64,000 nt of DNA from Glandiceps talaboti (Eukaryota > Hemichordata > Enteropneusta > Spengelidae), in contig NC_135568.1 of the NCBI RefSeq assembly GCF_964340395.1, forward strand, positions 11,616,276-11,680,275, given 5' to 3'. The notes beneath the pieces are model-generated. The model searched no databases. It saw only the letters and a list, made by a program, of their open reading frames with translations, and had not been told where the DNA came from. This document shows positions 1-10,398 of the stretch, one piece after another; position 1 is the first letter of the stretch; every line of letters begins with the position of its first letter. A program made the position numbers and the translations under genes.

Positions 1-2
1 TC

Positions 3-278
3 AACAACTACAAGGCAGGAAGGAAGAGTACTATTAGTCTCATTTTCATAGTTCTGATTATTGTGTTTTGCTGGTCACCTCTAATAATTATGATGGAAAT
101 GACACTAGAACCTCCTGGTTCACCTGAACAATCACTCAGGACAATGGCGATATTAATATCTGTGATTTCATTTTCTCTAAGTCTTTCATCTCTTGGCCCA
201 TTAACGTATATCCTACGACATGCTGAATTCAGAGAAGGCATCAAACACGTCTTTCTGAAGATAAAATTTTGGCAGTGA
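3..278 (+). CDS. Rhodopsin-like 7TM receptor 1, 3' part only (cut by window start)
   Basis: The reading frame is open from base 3 and stops at TGA 276-278, so only the last 91 residues are present. They cover the end of intracellular loop 3 (NNYKAGRKS), TM6 with the class A FCWSP motif, extracellular loop 3, TM7 and helix 8 (RHAEFREGIKHVF). The TM7 NPxxY motif reads GPLTY, so the Asn is replaced by Gly. The sequence is nearly the same as the C-terminus of receptor 3 on the minus strand at 6072-7073, and their 3' flanks are also related (a tract ending in CTTTCGTCAT...GACAG follows both stops). The two are therefore inverted duplicates. Ligand and coupling are unknown. The start and TM1-5 lie outside the window. 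Confidence 0.85.
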   Translation, partial: NNYKAGRKSTISLIFIVLIIVFCWSPLIIMMEMTLEPPGSPEQSLRTMAILISVISFSLSLSSLGPLTYILRHAEFREGIKHVFLKIKFWQ

Positions 279-424
279 AGATTTCAATCGTATTAGTCAC
301 TAAGTAACTAACTAACTATGAAGCGGTACTTTCGTCATAGACAGTTTATACCTCTGGGTCGTTAAACTTTCATCTTTCAATTCGTATAACAATTATTGTT
401 TTGTATTATTTTCACTTGTAAAAT

Positions 425-502
425 CACAGGGGGCAGCGAGCATGTAACTGATTAATCGATCGATCGATCAATCAATCAGTTACATGCTCGCTGCCCCCTG
501 TG
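425..502. repeat. Perfect 29-bp inverted repeat (hairpin) after receptor 1
   Basis: Bases 425-453 and 474-502 are exact reverse complements (arms begin CACAGGGGGCAGCGAGCATG). They are separated by a 20-base loop rich in GATC/AATC repeats. It lies within the probable 3' untranslated or flanking region of receptor 1. No flanking direct repeat was recognised, so it could be a small foldback element or a transcript hairpin. Confidence 0.85.
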
Positions 503-576
503 GTAAAATGGAAGTTTTGAAAAATTCTACCTAAACTTGAAAATTATGATGTAAAATGTATTACATTTGCTAAGAA

Positions 577-582
577 AATAAA
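577..582 (+). promoter_or_regulatory. Candidate polyadenylation signal of receptor 1
   Basis: AATAAA lies about 300 bases after the stop of receptor 1, in a run reading AAGAAAATAAAAACG. The hexamer is common by chance in AT-rich DNA, so this is only a candidate. Confidence 0.3.
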
Positions 583-1675
583 AACGTAAAATATATCAGA
601 GGGTGTTCAATTTGTTGGTTTTTCTTACCACCATGTCAATATCCATATCTTCAGTGAATTTAACATGAGGACAAGACTCGTGGCCACCACGATAATTAGC
701 GATGCATAGGGTAAAACACAGGGTGTACTAGAACCAGATTCCGTGATCATCTGTATTTGAAATCTTTACATTTGACTTGATATTATCCCAGCAGACAAAT
801 TGAGATCTGTAATAATTGACAGGGCGGGAAAATGTAATCATTGTGTTTCTCCTATGTTTGAATATGATTAACTTTTATATTCAACAGATAATGAAAAGGT
901 AGAAAACATCCTCTAGCCATGTATTGTATTCACTTCTAGCGACTAACAGTAGAGCAGTACTACATAGCAATCATATTTTCACCTTTGTTGTTGTTTACTT
1001 TAGGTGACACCATAATGATAAAAAACAGTGGGTTTATTTTACGATGTCAGATTTAGACAGGGTTTATTGGAAAGCTTCATAAATACAAACATTTCTATTG
1101 TCTTGACACAATTTGTATTTGTATACACTTCAAAGTTTGTCCCATAAACCATTGGTCCATAAATGGTTGAACACGTGTCAAGTGCAGTAGGGCTTGAAGA
1201 TTTCAAAGTTGAATAAGTTACCGAGGTGCTATTTTGTCACCTGTAGTCATATTTGAGTTGACACTGATAGTAGTAATTAATGCAAGGGTAAGTGGTAACA
1301 ATGCAAGTGTAAGCAGTAACCAATGCAAGGGTAAGCAGTAACCAATGCATGTGCACTTAACTAATAAATTATTTAATTAGTTGACCCGCGTACACAACAC
1401 TCCACTCTTATGTGAAGGGGGGCGGGGGCGGAGGGTCCTCATTGAAGATTATGGAAATGCACGTACGATATATGAATATGGTACTGTTGGTCGATGGTGG
1501 CGCTTCACTGTTGCTTTTCCATCCTTGCATGACACAAGTAGACCAGTATTTATGGCTGGAATATGACAACTACATAAACAGAGGTTTCAATTGTGAAAAA
1601 AATGATATATTTTTTCATTGGGGTGGGGTGGGGTGGCAGTTAAAACTAACAAAGAGCCAAAGAGAGATGTCATGT

Positions 1676-1756
1676 GTATGTATGTATGTATGTATGTATG
1701 TATGTATGTATGTATGTATGTATGTATGTATGTATGTGTGTGTGTGTGTGTGTGTT
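1676..1756. repeat. (GTAT)n/(GT)n microsatellite
   Basis: About 15 copies of TATG are followed by a GT run. The open frames across it on both strands are repeat artefacts. Confidence 0.95.
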
Positions 1757-1805
1757 CATATATTTGCATGTATACTTGATTGCATGCTTGTACATATATT
1801 AATTA

Positions 1806-2146
1806 TATTATACCAGTATATTGATGGCAAAAATCGAGAGATCTGATTGTCTAGACATCGAACTAGCACGTCTAAAATGAACGATAATGCACACTTGACA
1901 CGCCATCAAATGTTGATGTACGTTCACTGTTCGTCTACGAACGTAGTAGTTCGCACGTTAGTTCTTATAATGTTTCCGATTTTGCTAATACACTGGTATA
2001 ATATAAAAGCGATAAACCACTCCCTGGGGATGGTGTACCAAGAGGTTTTTACCAGTGAACGAAATGTATGCACGAACGATAGCGAGTGAATATATTGATG
2101 GTCAAAACCTCTTGGGGTATACCATCCTCGTCAAGTGGTTTATTTC
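1806..2146. mobile_element. Two adjacent palindromic (MITE-like) units
   Basis: Bases around 1806-1836 (TATTATACCAGTATATTGAT...) are matched in reverse complement at about 1975-2004. A second palindrome has arms at about 2011-2050 (ATAAACCACTCCCTGGGGAT...) and 2104-2144, which are imperfect complements. No coding capacity is visible. Target-site duplications were not identified, so the mobile-element call is by structure only. Confidence 0.5.
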
Positions 2147-3440
2147 TTAATTAGTAGTGAAGGATACCATGGCGAGTCAGATAGGAATGCAATGTAATAT
2201 TACATTTATTGAACAAGCTGTCAAAATAACAACCATATATGTACAAGAGAAAGATATTCAGATCAGTAATTACTACCTCCATCCACCCAAACCTAGAGTG
2301 TAAAAAACCATGTAAATGGTCAATCTCTTCACGCCAAACTGGTCTAGAGGTTGGTCCTCGACTGGGGGGATCTTCAAATGTTACCCAATGTGGGTTGTAC
2401 ATACGTTTCTACTGCAAAGTTCGCTTTCCATTTAAGGTACACAAATCGGACATACATTTCATCATGTTTTTAAATTTGATTATAGTGAACCCCAGCTAGG
2501 CTAGCAAATGGCATCTTTCAATGAAAGTATTCGCTTGTTAAGGAATACACGTTTATATTAATATATATAGAAATCGAAAGCTGATTTGACTCTCGCCATC
2601 GTATAACGTAACAACTACATGTAGCTGCAAATAACAATTGAAGTTCAACTTCTTTGCCATAAAGTTCATAGCTTGTACAAATACAAAAGTGGACTTTTAA
2701 TATTCTATAAATAAATTCCATACCGGTCAGAATTTCGACCAATGCGTATCTTGCTGAAATGCGATGATATAATGAGGATAGTAAATTTTCATTTCCAAAT
2801 TTTGTATCTTAAAAATGAAGCAAAGTTTCCAAGTTGTAGCATTGAAATAATTAGTTTTGTATGTAATCGTTACTATTTGACGTAGTTTACGTTAGGCAAC
2901 CATCTCAGTCTCTGAGTGTACTGCTTGGAATCGTCTCTGGATTTCCACCCCTCGACAACCTTTGTCATTACAGTACGAAGTTACTCAAAATGTTTATTTT
3001 CCTTGGTTCAAAAACGATACAAAATATGACAGCCGTTGTCTGTAATGATAGATGCATAATGCGTTAAAATCAGTAAGAACGAAGCATTCTGAAGACTTAA
3101 CAACACCCATTTATTCTGAACGAGATATTCGTCGTAGCAAATTGGATAAGTCGACCACGGGGATGCGTAATGTTGCGTAGATTGGGGATAAATTTATACC
3201 TGCGATGGGTACGCACTGTCAAAAAGTTGCTACGAAAGTTTCAACTATGCATGCTCGCTTGATACTAGGAAAAAAGACTGGCGGAATAATTAGTATTAAA
3301 TGGTATTTTGTATCCTTCCATACAGGCAAGATGGCGTAAAAGTAGTGATACCATTCATATTCGTTACGTCATGTGCTATGTATCCATCCATGCAAGAAAA
3401 ATTACGAGTCCCTGTGAAGTCGACCACATTAAAACATCAA

Positions 3441-4427
3441 TTAAGTGTTATGATTCCAAAATCTTAACTTCTTGAAGACATGCTTAATGCCTTCCCTGAA
3501 CTCAGAATGGCGCAAAATGTATGCTAATGGACCTAGAGATGCAAGACTTGAACAAATTGACACAAATGAAACCAGGACAGCTAAAATATGTTCCGATATT
3601 CCAAGTACAAGGGTCAGTTCCATCGTTAGTAACAAGGGTGACCAACAAAATACAATAATAAGAATAATGAAAATCAGACTTATAGTGCTCTTCCTTCCCG
3701 CTTTGTAGTTGTTCAACATAATCTGGCCATTTTCTTGACCTCCCTGTCTCCGACTGCATGCCCAATGAGAATCTCTTATTTTCTTCACATTCTTCTTGGC
3801 TTGATAAATAATTCGAAGATTTAAGCCAATCAAGACACAAACGCACGGATATAGAAAACCTCGGAGCAGAATTGTTATGAAGGTGGGGTTATACATCTGT
3901 CTTGGAGAACACTTGGTTACTGATAACACCTCCCGCTCACATCCTTGCAACATGGCGAAGATACTTGGCAAAGTCCAAACGACAGCTATGGCCAACAGAA
4001 GTGGTGTCTTCTTTGCCATTGTACGTTGATGATGAAATGGGTAAAATATCTTGTGATATAAATCACATGTCCAGGCCAGCATGTTGACAAGTGATGTGCT
4101 CATGCAGTAGACTGGAGTCAAACCAATAAATAAACACGTTGCTAGATTGGTGTAAGTTTTACTTGATGCGAATGTACACAGTAACATTGGCAGAGTTACG
4201 ACGCCTTGTATTAGATTAGCTACCGTGAAACTGGTAAAGAAATAATGTTGTTCTTGTCGTAGATTCTGTTTCATCACTATTGCAAGAAGGATGACAAAAT
4301 TAATCGCAAAGATTGTGTAGTTGACAACGTAAGCTGTACCTTTGAGCCATGGATTGACAGCCACAGCCACATCAGGTAGTACGGGCATGTAATCCGACAG
4401 ATTCGAAGATTGAGCTGAGTTATTCAT
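3441..4427 (-). CDS. Rhodopsin-like 7TM receptor 2 (orphan, noncanonical DRY)
   Basis: An intronless gene of 328 residues, the usual length of a class A receptor. The short N-terminus has sequons at N2 and N9 and no signal peptide. TM1 is about residues 30-53, TM2 62-84, TM3 96-120, TM4 143-161 (W151), TM5 183-206 (P194), TM6 247-271 (FCWSP 260-264) and TM7 280-303. C98 at the top of TM3 probably pairs with a loop 2 Cys (C163 or C173). Three usual anchors differ: TM2 has N71 where class A has Asp, the DRY position reads D122-L-Y, and NPxxY reads GPLAY (299-303). A helix 8 (RHSEFREGIKHVF) follows. Receptors 1, 3 and 4 are paralogues. The aminergic Asp of TM3 is not seen, so an amine ligand is unlikely. 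Coupling through the usual Arg is not possible, and ligand and partner are unknown. Confidence 0.88.
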   Translation of the reverse strand: MNNSAQSSNLSDYMPVLPDVAVAVNPWLKGTAYVVNYTIFAINFVILLAIVMKQNLRQEQHYFFTSFTVANLIQGVVTLPMLLCTFASSKTYTNLATCLFIGLTPVYCMSTSLVNMLAWTCDLYHKIFYPFHHQRTMAKKTPLLLAIAVVWTLPSIFAMLQGCEREVLSVTKCSPRQMYNPTFITILLRGFLYPCVCVLIGLNLRIIYQAKKNVKKIRDSHWACSRRQGGQENGQIMLNNYKAGRKSTISLIFIILIIVFCWSPLLLTMELTLVLGISEHILAVLVSFVSICSSLASLGPLAYILRHSEFREGIKHVFKKLRFWNHNT

Positions 4428-5133
4428 TTTCCACTGAAATGATAGTTAGACAGTACCACGACGATACTGTGTCACGTACAGCGAAAGATGTAATCTTCTT
4501 TACAAGCAACATACACCTTTTTATTCTAATAACCACAAAGCGTACACTACCTAAGAGTCTACCCTGAATATAGGTATTAGGTACTCATCGTAATATTACT
4601 CATAATGGTTGTTTTCAGTTCCAAAATAAATAAAAAATGATATCATAAAATTAACTGTCATTATATTGTAACTTATTTCATAGTTATATTGACGATAATG
4701 AAATTAAATACAATAACTACAACCCACAAAAAACCCGCCACGTTTGCTTCTTTGTGTTCAGAATGAATAGGGAAAGGTTCACACAAAGATATACAAAGTA
4801 ATTAGTGTTAATAACCTTTAACAAAATGGGATTTCAGCGACGGTTTTCCATCAACCTTTCATATTTTGACACCCTCAAATAATATGCAATGTGATTGCTG
4901 TGTAGTAATGTTCTGCTCTGCTGTTAGAAATGAATGCTATACATGGCTAGAGGGCGTCTTTCCTTCATGAATACCATATATACACCAGAGCATATTTGTT
5001 TTGTCTAATTTTACAATCAGTTATTGTGTATATATATGAACATATATAATTGCTTTTCATTCTCTGTTGAATATAAGAGTTAATCATAATGAAATGTAAA
5101 AGTTACACAATGGTTTAATTGTACAGTCTTGCC

Positions 5134-5246
5134 AATCAATGTAGTATCTCGCCTTCTTGCCTATCAATGTAGTATCTCGCCTTCTTGCCTATCAATGTAG
5201 TATCTCGCCTTCTTGCCTATCAATGTAGTATCTCGCCTTCTTGCCT
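5134..5246. repeat. 28-bp tandem repeat, 4 copies
   Basis: The unit TATCAATGTAGTATCTCGCC plus TTCTTGCC is repeated four times with almost no divergence (starts near 5134, 5162, 5190, 5218). It lies 3' of receptor 3, which is on the minus strand. Confidence 0.95.
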
Positions 5247-5654
5247 TTGATGTCTCAACTCGACAGAGGCCGTTCAAGCTACCAGTTTGTTTGCTGGTAT
5301 AATATCAAGTCCAATGTAACGATTTCAAATACATGTAATCCTCAAGGTCTGGTTTTATTACACACTGCTAATTATCTTCTTGACTTTCCCGCATGTCTGT
5401 TCTCTTTCATCAGTGATGGTGTACATATTTTATCAAACCATCACATACGGGCCTTCTGACCGACCGACAGTTAGTTTGTCTTTTGTTTGGAACTCATTTT
5501 TCCAAGAACAATCACAGAATGGAGCAAACTAGACAATAATTTGGTCACATCTGGATCAGTGGATGCCTTCAAGACATCCATGTAGGGTGACTAAGTGTCT
5601 CGCCTTCCTCTTCCATTGATTATTTACAATACCAGTATTGATTCCTTCAACGTA

Positions 5655-5767
5655 TTGATTCTGATTCTGATTCTGATTCTGATTCTGAATCTGATTCTGA
5701 TTGTGATTGTGATTGTGATTCTGGTTCTGATTCTGGTTCTGATTCTGGTTCTGGTTCTGATTCTGAA
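5655..5767. repeat. (GATTCT)n hexanucleotide microsatellite
   Basis: About 19 copies of TGATTC with GATTGT and GGTTCT variants. The Gln-Asn repeat peptide readable on the minus strand is an artefact of this tract. Confidence 0.95.
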
Positions 5768-6071
5768 GCAAACATAAAACAATCAATGATAAAATGAAAC
5801 AAATGAAATAAAATCCCTACTTTAATACCTGTCTACCCACCATGTTTTCTGATACCTGCCATTGAAAACAGACAGTTCTATTTGACCTAACATTTAATGG
5901 CACTTTGGGTTGTTGTTTTTTTTAGAAATGACTGTAAACTAATTTAATACAATGTTTATGTTGAAAGAAATCGAGTGCAATAGTTCTAAGGACATTGGCT
6001 GATGCAAAATCTGTCAATGACGAAAGTATCGCGTCAGTTACTTTGTGAGTATAGCAATAATATGGTTGAAA

Positions 6072-7073
6072 TTACTGCCAACATTTTATCTTCAGAAAGA
6101 CGTGTTTGATGCCTTCTCTGAACTCTGCATGTCGCAGGATATAAGTTAATGGGCCGAGAGATGAAAGACTTAGAGAAAATGAAATCACAGATGTTAATAT
6201 CGCCGTTGTCCTGACTGATCGTTCACGTGCACCACCAGGATGTTCCAGTGTCATTTCCATCATAATTATTAGAGGTGACCAGCAAAACACAATAATCAGA
6301 ACTATGAAAATGAGACTAATAGTACTCTTCCTTCCCGCCTTGTAGTTGTTGAGTTGACTTTGATTATTATCATGGCCTTGTTGCCCCCGAGAACATGCCC
6401 ATCGTGTGTCCTGTATCTTCATCGCATTCTGCTTGGCTTGGTATATAATTCGAAGATTTGCTCCAATGAGGATACTAAAACATGGATACATAAAACCTCG
6501 CAGAAGAGCTTGTACGAAACTTCCAGTAATCATTTGTCTCGGAATACACCAAAAAGAAGGTGTCGAGGGGCTGTCCAACAAGTAATTCCATCCAAATCCT
6601 GGTGACATGGTAAAGATCAGCGGCAACGTCCAAACGGCAGCTATGATCAACAGTAGTGGTGTCTTCTTTGCCATTGTACGTTGATGATGAAATGGGTAAA
6701 ATATCTTGTGATATAAATCACATGTCCAGACTACCATGTTAAGCATGACTATACATAAACAGTATATTGGTATCATAGCGATTAACACACAAGATATCAA
6801 AGTTGTGTACACGTTACTTGTCATATACGTAATCTCCAGCAGTGGTAAAGCACAAATTCCATTTAAAAGATTCGCCAGTGTAAAACTTATGAAGAAGTAG
6901 TGCTGTTCCTGCCGTAGGTTCTCTCTGACAATTATCGCCAGCAAAATGACAAAATTGATACCAAAAATGACGTAGTTTAAAATGTACGTTATGTCTGTCA
7001 ACCACAAATTGACTGTCAAGTAAGACAGGTCGATGGTAGAAAGTTGAGAAATGGATTGGTTTGAGATGTTCAT
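6072..7073 (-). CDS. Rhodopsin-like 7TM receptor 3 (orphan, noncanonical DRY)
   Basis: An intronless gene of 333 residues from the ATG at 7073. The frame is open to an ATG at 7124, but the MNISNQSIS start aligns with the start of receptor 2, so 7073 is preferred. N-terminal sequons are at N2 and N5. TM1 is about residues 28-49, TM2 58-81 (N68 instead of Asp), TM3 93-117 with C95, then D119-L-Y in place of DRY. TM4 is 138-156 (W148), loop 2 has C176, TM5 is 187-207, TM6 contains FCWSP (263-267), and TM7 ends GPLTY (307-311). FHHQR after TM3 and YKAGRKSTISLI before TM6 are shared with the other members. It is almost the same as receptor 1 in the shared C-terminal part and lies in opposite orientation. 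Function is unknown beyond membership of an orphan class A-like family. Confidence 0.87.
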   Translation of the reverse strand: MNISNQSISQLSTIDLSYLTVNLWLTDITYILNYVIFGINFVILLAIIVRENLRQEQHYFFISFTLANLLNGICALPLLEITYMTSNVYTTLISCVLIAMIPIYCLCIVMLNMVVWTCDLYHKIFYPFHHQRTMAKKTPLLLIIAAVWTLPLIFTMSPGFGWNYLLDSPSTPSFWCIPRQMITGSFVQALLRGFMYPCFSILIGANLRIIYQAKQNAMKIQDTRWACSRGQQGHDNNQSQLNNYKAGRKSTISLIFIVLIIVFCWSPLIIMMEMTLEHPGGARERSVRTTAILTSVISFSLSLSSLGPLTYILRHAEFREGIKHVFLKIKCWQ

Positions 7074-7124
7074 CTTCAAATCTACCATCGTGAGATAACG
7101 ATGATTTAAAAGTACAGGTTTCAA

Positions 7125-9085
7125 CTATGAAATGTACTCCTGTGCGAATGAACACATAGAGTGGTTTAAGTTGATTTGTTGGGTTTAATTTATACATGCA
7201 ATATTATCATTCTAAACAGATGGTACATGTACAGACACACATAATCATCTTTTTCATCATTCTCTTTCTTTGATAACAGAATCTCATTCGTTACATCATG
7301 GTTACATTGTATATTTTACATGATATTGATCTGCTGGCCTTTTCTTTACAGACAATAACACGGTAATGATGCAATAACAGAAACGTTGTGATTGATAGGG
7401 AACTTGTTCCCATCTTTAATAAGACTTGGGATTGACATTTATAAGATATTGCATAAGACATTTGTTACATGTATATTACAGTAGAAACTTTTCACTCATT
7501 GATAACACACACAGCAGGATCCTTTGGCCAATCACAGCGAACAGTGATAGAGCAGTGCTATTCCTTTACAGTGCAGTAAAACAGACTTCTGCTGAAAACA
7601 TTACACATGGACTTGATGATTTGAATGGCTTCAATTCTTTACTTTCAACTGTTAACTTTGACTACTTCTATATCCTCACAGTGCGTGATATCTATGTAAC
7701 TGTTTATTTTGCATTTGGAGTTGCCCGAGTGTGTGTAAACAAATGTCATGTTATATTAATCAAATACTAAGGCAACATCGTGTGTACTGTATGTGTTCAC
7801 CATATGCATGCCCCTGGTAAAGTCAGGGGCTTACATCGACTGACACAAATACAAAGAATATCAGAGACAAATAGACTGGTAAATGTGCTGTCATCATCGG
7901 AGGTTTTCCCAGAAACCCTTGCTGGAAATCTGCAAAGTGGTCGACTGCATGTAGGCACTGAGTTGGGCTTCTTTACAAGATTTCAAAGCTTAAAAAGTTA
8001 CCGAGGTCCTATTTTATTACTTAAAAGCATAAGTAAGTTGATAGCAGTAATCAATACAAGTGTACTAAAGGCAGAAATTAGTCTGAATTGAGTTTTGATT
8101 TTACATATCGTTGACGGGAATGAAATCGATAAGATAAACATTCAAGCACACTGTATCAAAGAATAACGGATTCCGGTCACATTTCAGTTCCTCAGACTCA
8201 TTTGAATCAGTTCATGTCAGAATAAATACATCTCAAAACAAATGACATATATGAAGTCAGTTTGATGTGACATTTGATGGATGTGAAATCGATCACTCTT
8301 TGATGTCTTTTGACACATTAATGAAACTTATTGACTGTGATTCAGCTTATTGGGGTTATCAAGTCATTCTGATACATGAGGAGAATACAAAAAGAACATT
8401 TTATTAAAGTTTACTTACTTTCCACATCTAAACTTTGAGATATTCATTCCGTCAAAACTATACACGTTGGTGCTATCACTACCTGTATTTTTGTTTACGT
8501 TATTAGTAACAAAAGACCTTGTGCAAGACATAAAAAAAATATCATGTCGCGGGGTGGTTTCTGGATAAATGTGAGACCCATTAGCGAAACATAATAATGT
8601 TATTAACAAAACACACTAATATATAACGAGAAAGACACCTGTAAAGCAAACGGATAGACACCTGTAAGGCAAACGAGTTGATTTATTTATTGAAAATCCA
8701 ATCAATTGAAACTATATATCTGTAAAACATTTGATCAATCATAAATTGACTGTTATGATATGGAAACCATGGTAACCTATTAACAGAAGCTAGATTACAA
8801 ATTTGAAATAATTGGCGTTTACTTTTTGGGCACTTTGTCTTGATGACAGCAAAATATAAGTCACACATTTGTGTAATATTACACGGAGGTTGATAATAAG
8901 TAATATAGCTATAATATTTGCTAAAGGAATGAATGTCGTTGACATTGTCACGTTTCATTTAAAGATCAATTCAGCTGTCAATATAACAATATATACCATT
9001 CACATTCGGGCTGTTGCTGCAATACCAGAAGCACACTATCTAATACAGACACAATCGTATACTATATTCTGCTTTCGAGACACAA
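7125..9085. other. Intergenic region between divergent receptors 3 and 4
   Basis: Receptors 3 (-) and 4 (+) are transcribed away from each other, so both promoters should lie here. No firm TATA box or motif was identified. Bases 7970-8065 are a diverged copy of 1190-1280 (shared core AAGTTACCGAGG), a dispersed repeat. The short open frames at 7426-8091 have no recognisable protein features. Confidence 0.5.
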
Positions 9086-10117
9086 ATGATGAATTTTTCA
9101 AACAGCTCTACGGTATTGACCTCATCGAACTTGTCCGGGGATAGTTCAGATCAACTCCAACCATTCGTTCCTACATCTATAATGGTATCTGGTTTGGAAA
9201 TAACAGCGTTTGTTATCAATTACACATTCTTTACGATCGACATCATCATCTTGATCACCATAGCGACAAATCGTAACCTTAGAGGAGAACATAACTACTT
9301 CTTCATCAACTTCATCATTGCCAGTGTCATACAAGGGGCATTCCTTCTGCCTGTTGAAACAAAGATTTTGAGTTCTGTCTTGTGGTTTGATCATTTCTTA
9401 CCCTGTGTCTTTCTCGCCACGTTGTCACCATTTCTCTACATTATTTTCTTTCTCAATATGTTTGCATGGACCTGTGACATGTGCTATAAGATAATGTGGC
9501 CGTTCCATCATCAGCGAGTGGTGACTAAAGAACGCACCCTGATCGTCATCATCTTCGTCTGGATAGCAACGTTCGTGTCCTGTATCATCGCTCCTGCTTG
9601 TGGCTGGAACGATCTCAAAAAGCCGTACTCGCTACCAGGTTTTAGATGTTCCCCATTGTTGGTGACCACTAAAAGCTTCAGATACTTTATGTTGTATGGC
9701 ATCTTCTTGCCTGCCATTGTTACCATGGTAACGCTCAACCTATGCATCATCTACAAGGCAAAGCAGTGTGCAAGAAAGATACAAGATTCCTTCGTCGTCG
9801 GCAACTCACAACCGACCGAAGATGCTGATAGAAAACTACTGTCATCGTACAAGGCCGGGAGAAAGAGTACAATAAGTTTAATAATCGTTATTTTGATTGT
9901 TGTGTTCGGCTTGACACCGATGTTGATATCAATTCAGCTAGTGAACAGTGGTACATTTATTTCAAGAATGTCTCAGGAAAATGCTGGTCTTATGATATCT
10001 ATTTTACATGTTGCCATGAGTCTAACTTCAACAGCTCCTGCCACCTATGTTGTCAGACATTCTGAATTCCGATCAGCTGTCATCAAGTTATTACTTAGAA
10101 AGTCATGTCATCATTGA
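9086..10117 (+). CDS. Rhodopsin-like 7TM receptor 4 (diverged paralogue)
   Basis: An intronless gene of 343 residues starting MMNFSNSSTV; the second ATG at 9089 could be used instead. Sequons at N3, N6 and N15 mark an extracellular N-terminus. TM1 is about residues 38-61, TM2 69-91, TM3 105-129 with C107, TM4 150-170 (W159), loop 2 has C188, TM5 is 200-223, TM6 259-283 and TM7 300-322. The family marks FHHQR (140-144) and YKAGRKSTISLI (255-266) are kept, which ties it to receptors 1-3. It is the most altered member: the DRY position is D131-M-C, TM6 has FGLTP in place of FCWSP, the TM2 Asp is replaced by Ser (IIAS), and TM7 has APATY in place of NPxxY. It could be a receptor with altered coupling or an odorant-type orphan. 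No ligand can be inferred. Confidence 0.87.
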   Translation: MMNFSNSSTVLTSSNLSGDSSDQLQPFVPTSIMVSGLEITAFVINYTFFTIDIIILITIATNRNLRGEHNYFFINFIIASVIQGAFLLPVETKILSSVLWFDHFLPCVFLATLSPFLYIIFFLNMFAWTCDMCYKIMWPFHHQRVVTKERTLIVIIFVWIATFVSCIIAPACGWNDLKKPYSLPGFRCSPLLVTTKSFRYFMLYGIFLPAIVTMVTLNLCIIYKAKQCARKIQDSFVVGNSQPTEDADRKLLSSYKAGRKSTISLIIVILIVVFGLTPMLISIQLVNSGTFISRMSQENAGLMISILHVAMSLTSTAPATYVVRHSEFRSAVIKLLLRKSCHH

Positions 10118-10196
10118 AAGACTGGTGATGTATCACAAGCCAGAGTTTACAGTATTTCTGCCTACGCAACAATATATGATTACTTTCAGGGAACTT

Positions 10197-10398
10197 ACAG
10201 CTAAAACAGGGTGTTCGTCAGGAGACTGTACGTAACACATATACATATACAGCTAAAACAGGGAGTGTTCGACGCCAGAAGACTGTACGTAACACATATA
10301 CATATACAGCTAAAACAGGGAGTGTTCGACGCCAGAAGACTGTATGTAACACATGTACATATCAACTAAAACAGGGCGTGTTCGCCAGAAGACTGTGT
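10197..10398. repeat. 52-58 bp tandem repeat, about 3.5 copies
   Basis: Units begin at CTAAAACAGGG (10201, 10253, 10311, 10366) and contain GTTCGACGCCAGAAGACTGT. It lies directly 3' of receptor 4 and may be in its untranslated region. Confidence 0.9.

Larger units (their letters stand above)
279..3440. other. Intergenic region between receptors 1 and 2
   Basis: No gene is recognised. Bases 540-1120 carry sequence related in reverse orientation to 4860-5100 (for example CTCTAGCCATGTATTG near 910 against the complementary tract near 4945). This extends the inverted duplication of receptors 1 and 3 into their 3' flanks. A 22-bp unit (TAATGCAAGGGTAAGCAG type) repeats about three times at 1279-1350. 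The tract at 1190-1280 recurs diverged at 7970-8065. A microsatellite and palindromic elements are listed separately. Confidence 0.6.
4428..6071. other. Intergenic region between receptors 2 and 3
   Basis: No gene is recognised. The part at 4860-5100 is related in inverted orientation to the 3' flank of receptor 1. A 28-bp minisatellite and a GATTCT microsatellite are listed separately. The rest is AT-rich unique sequence. Confidence 0.6.

Noticed and set aside
7426-8091. Two short plus-strand frames between receptors 3 and 4
   Set aside because: No protein features, and part of the sequence is a dispersed repeat also found at 1190-1280.
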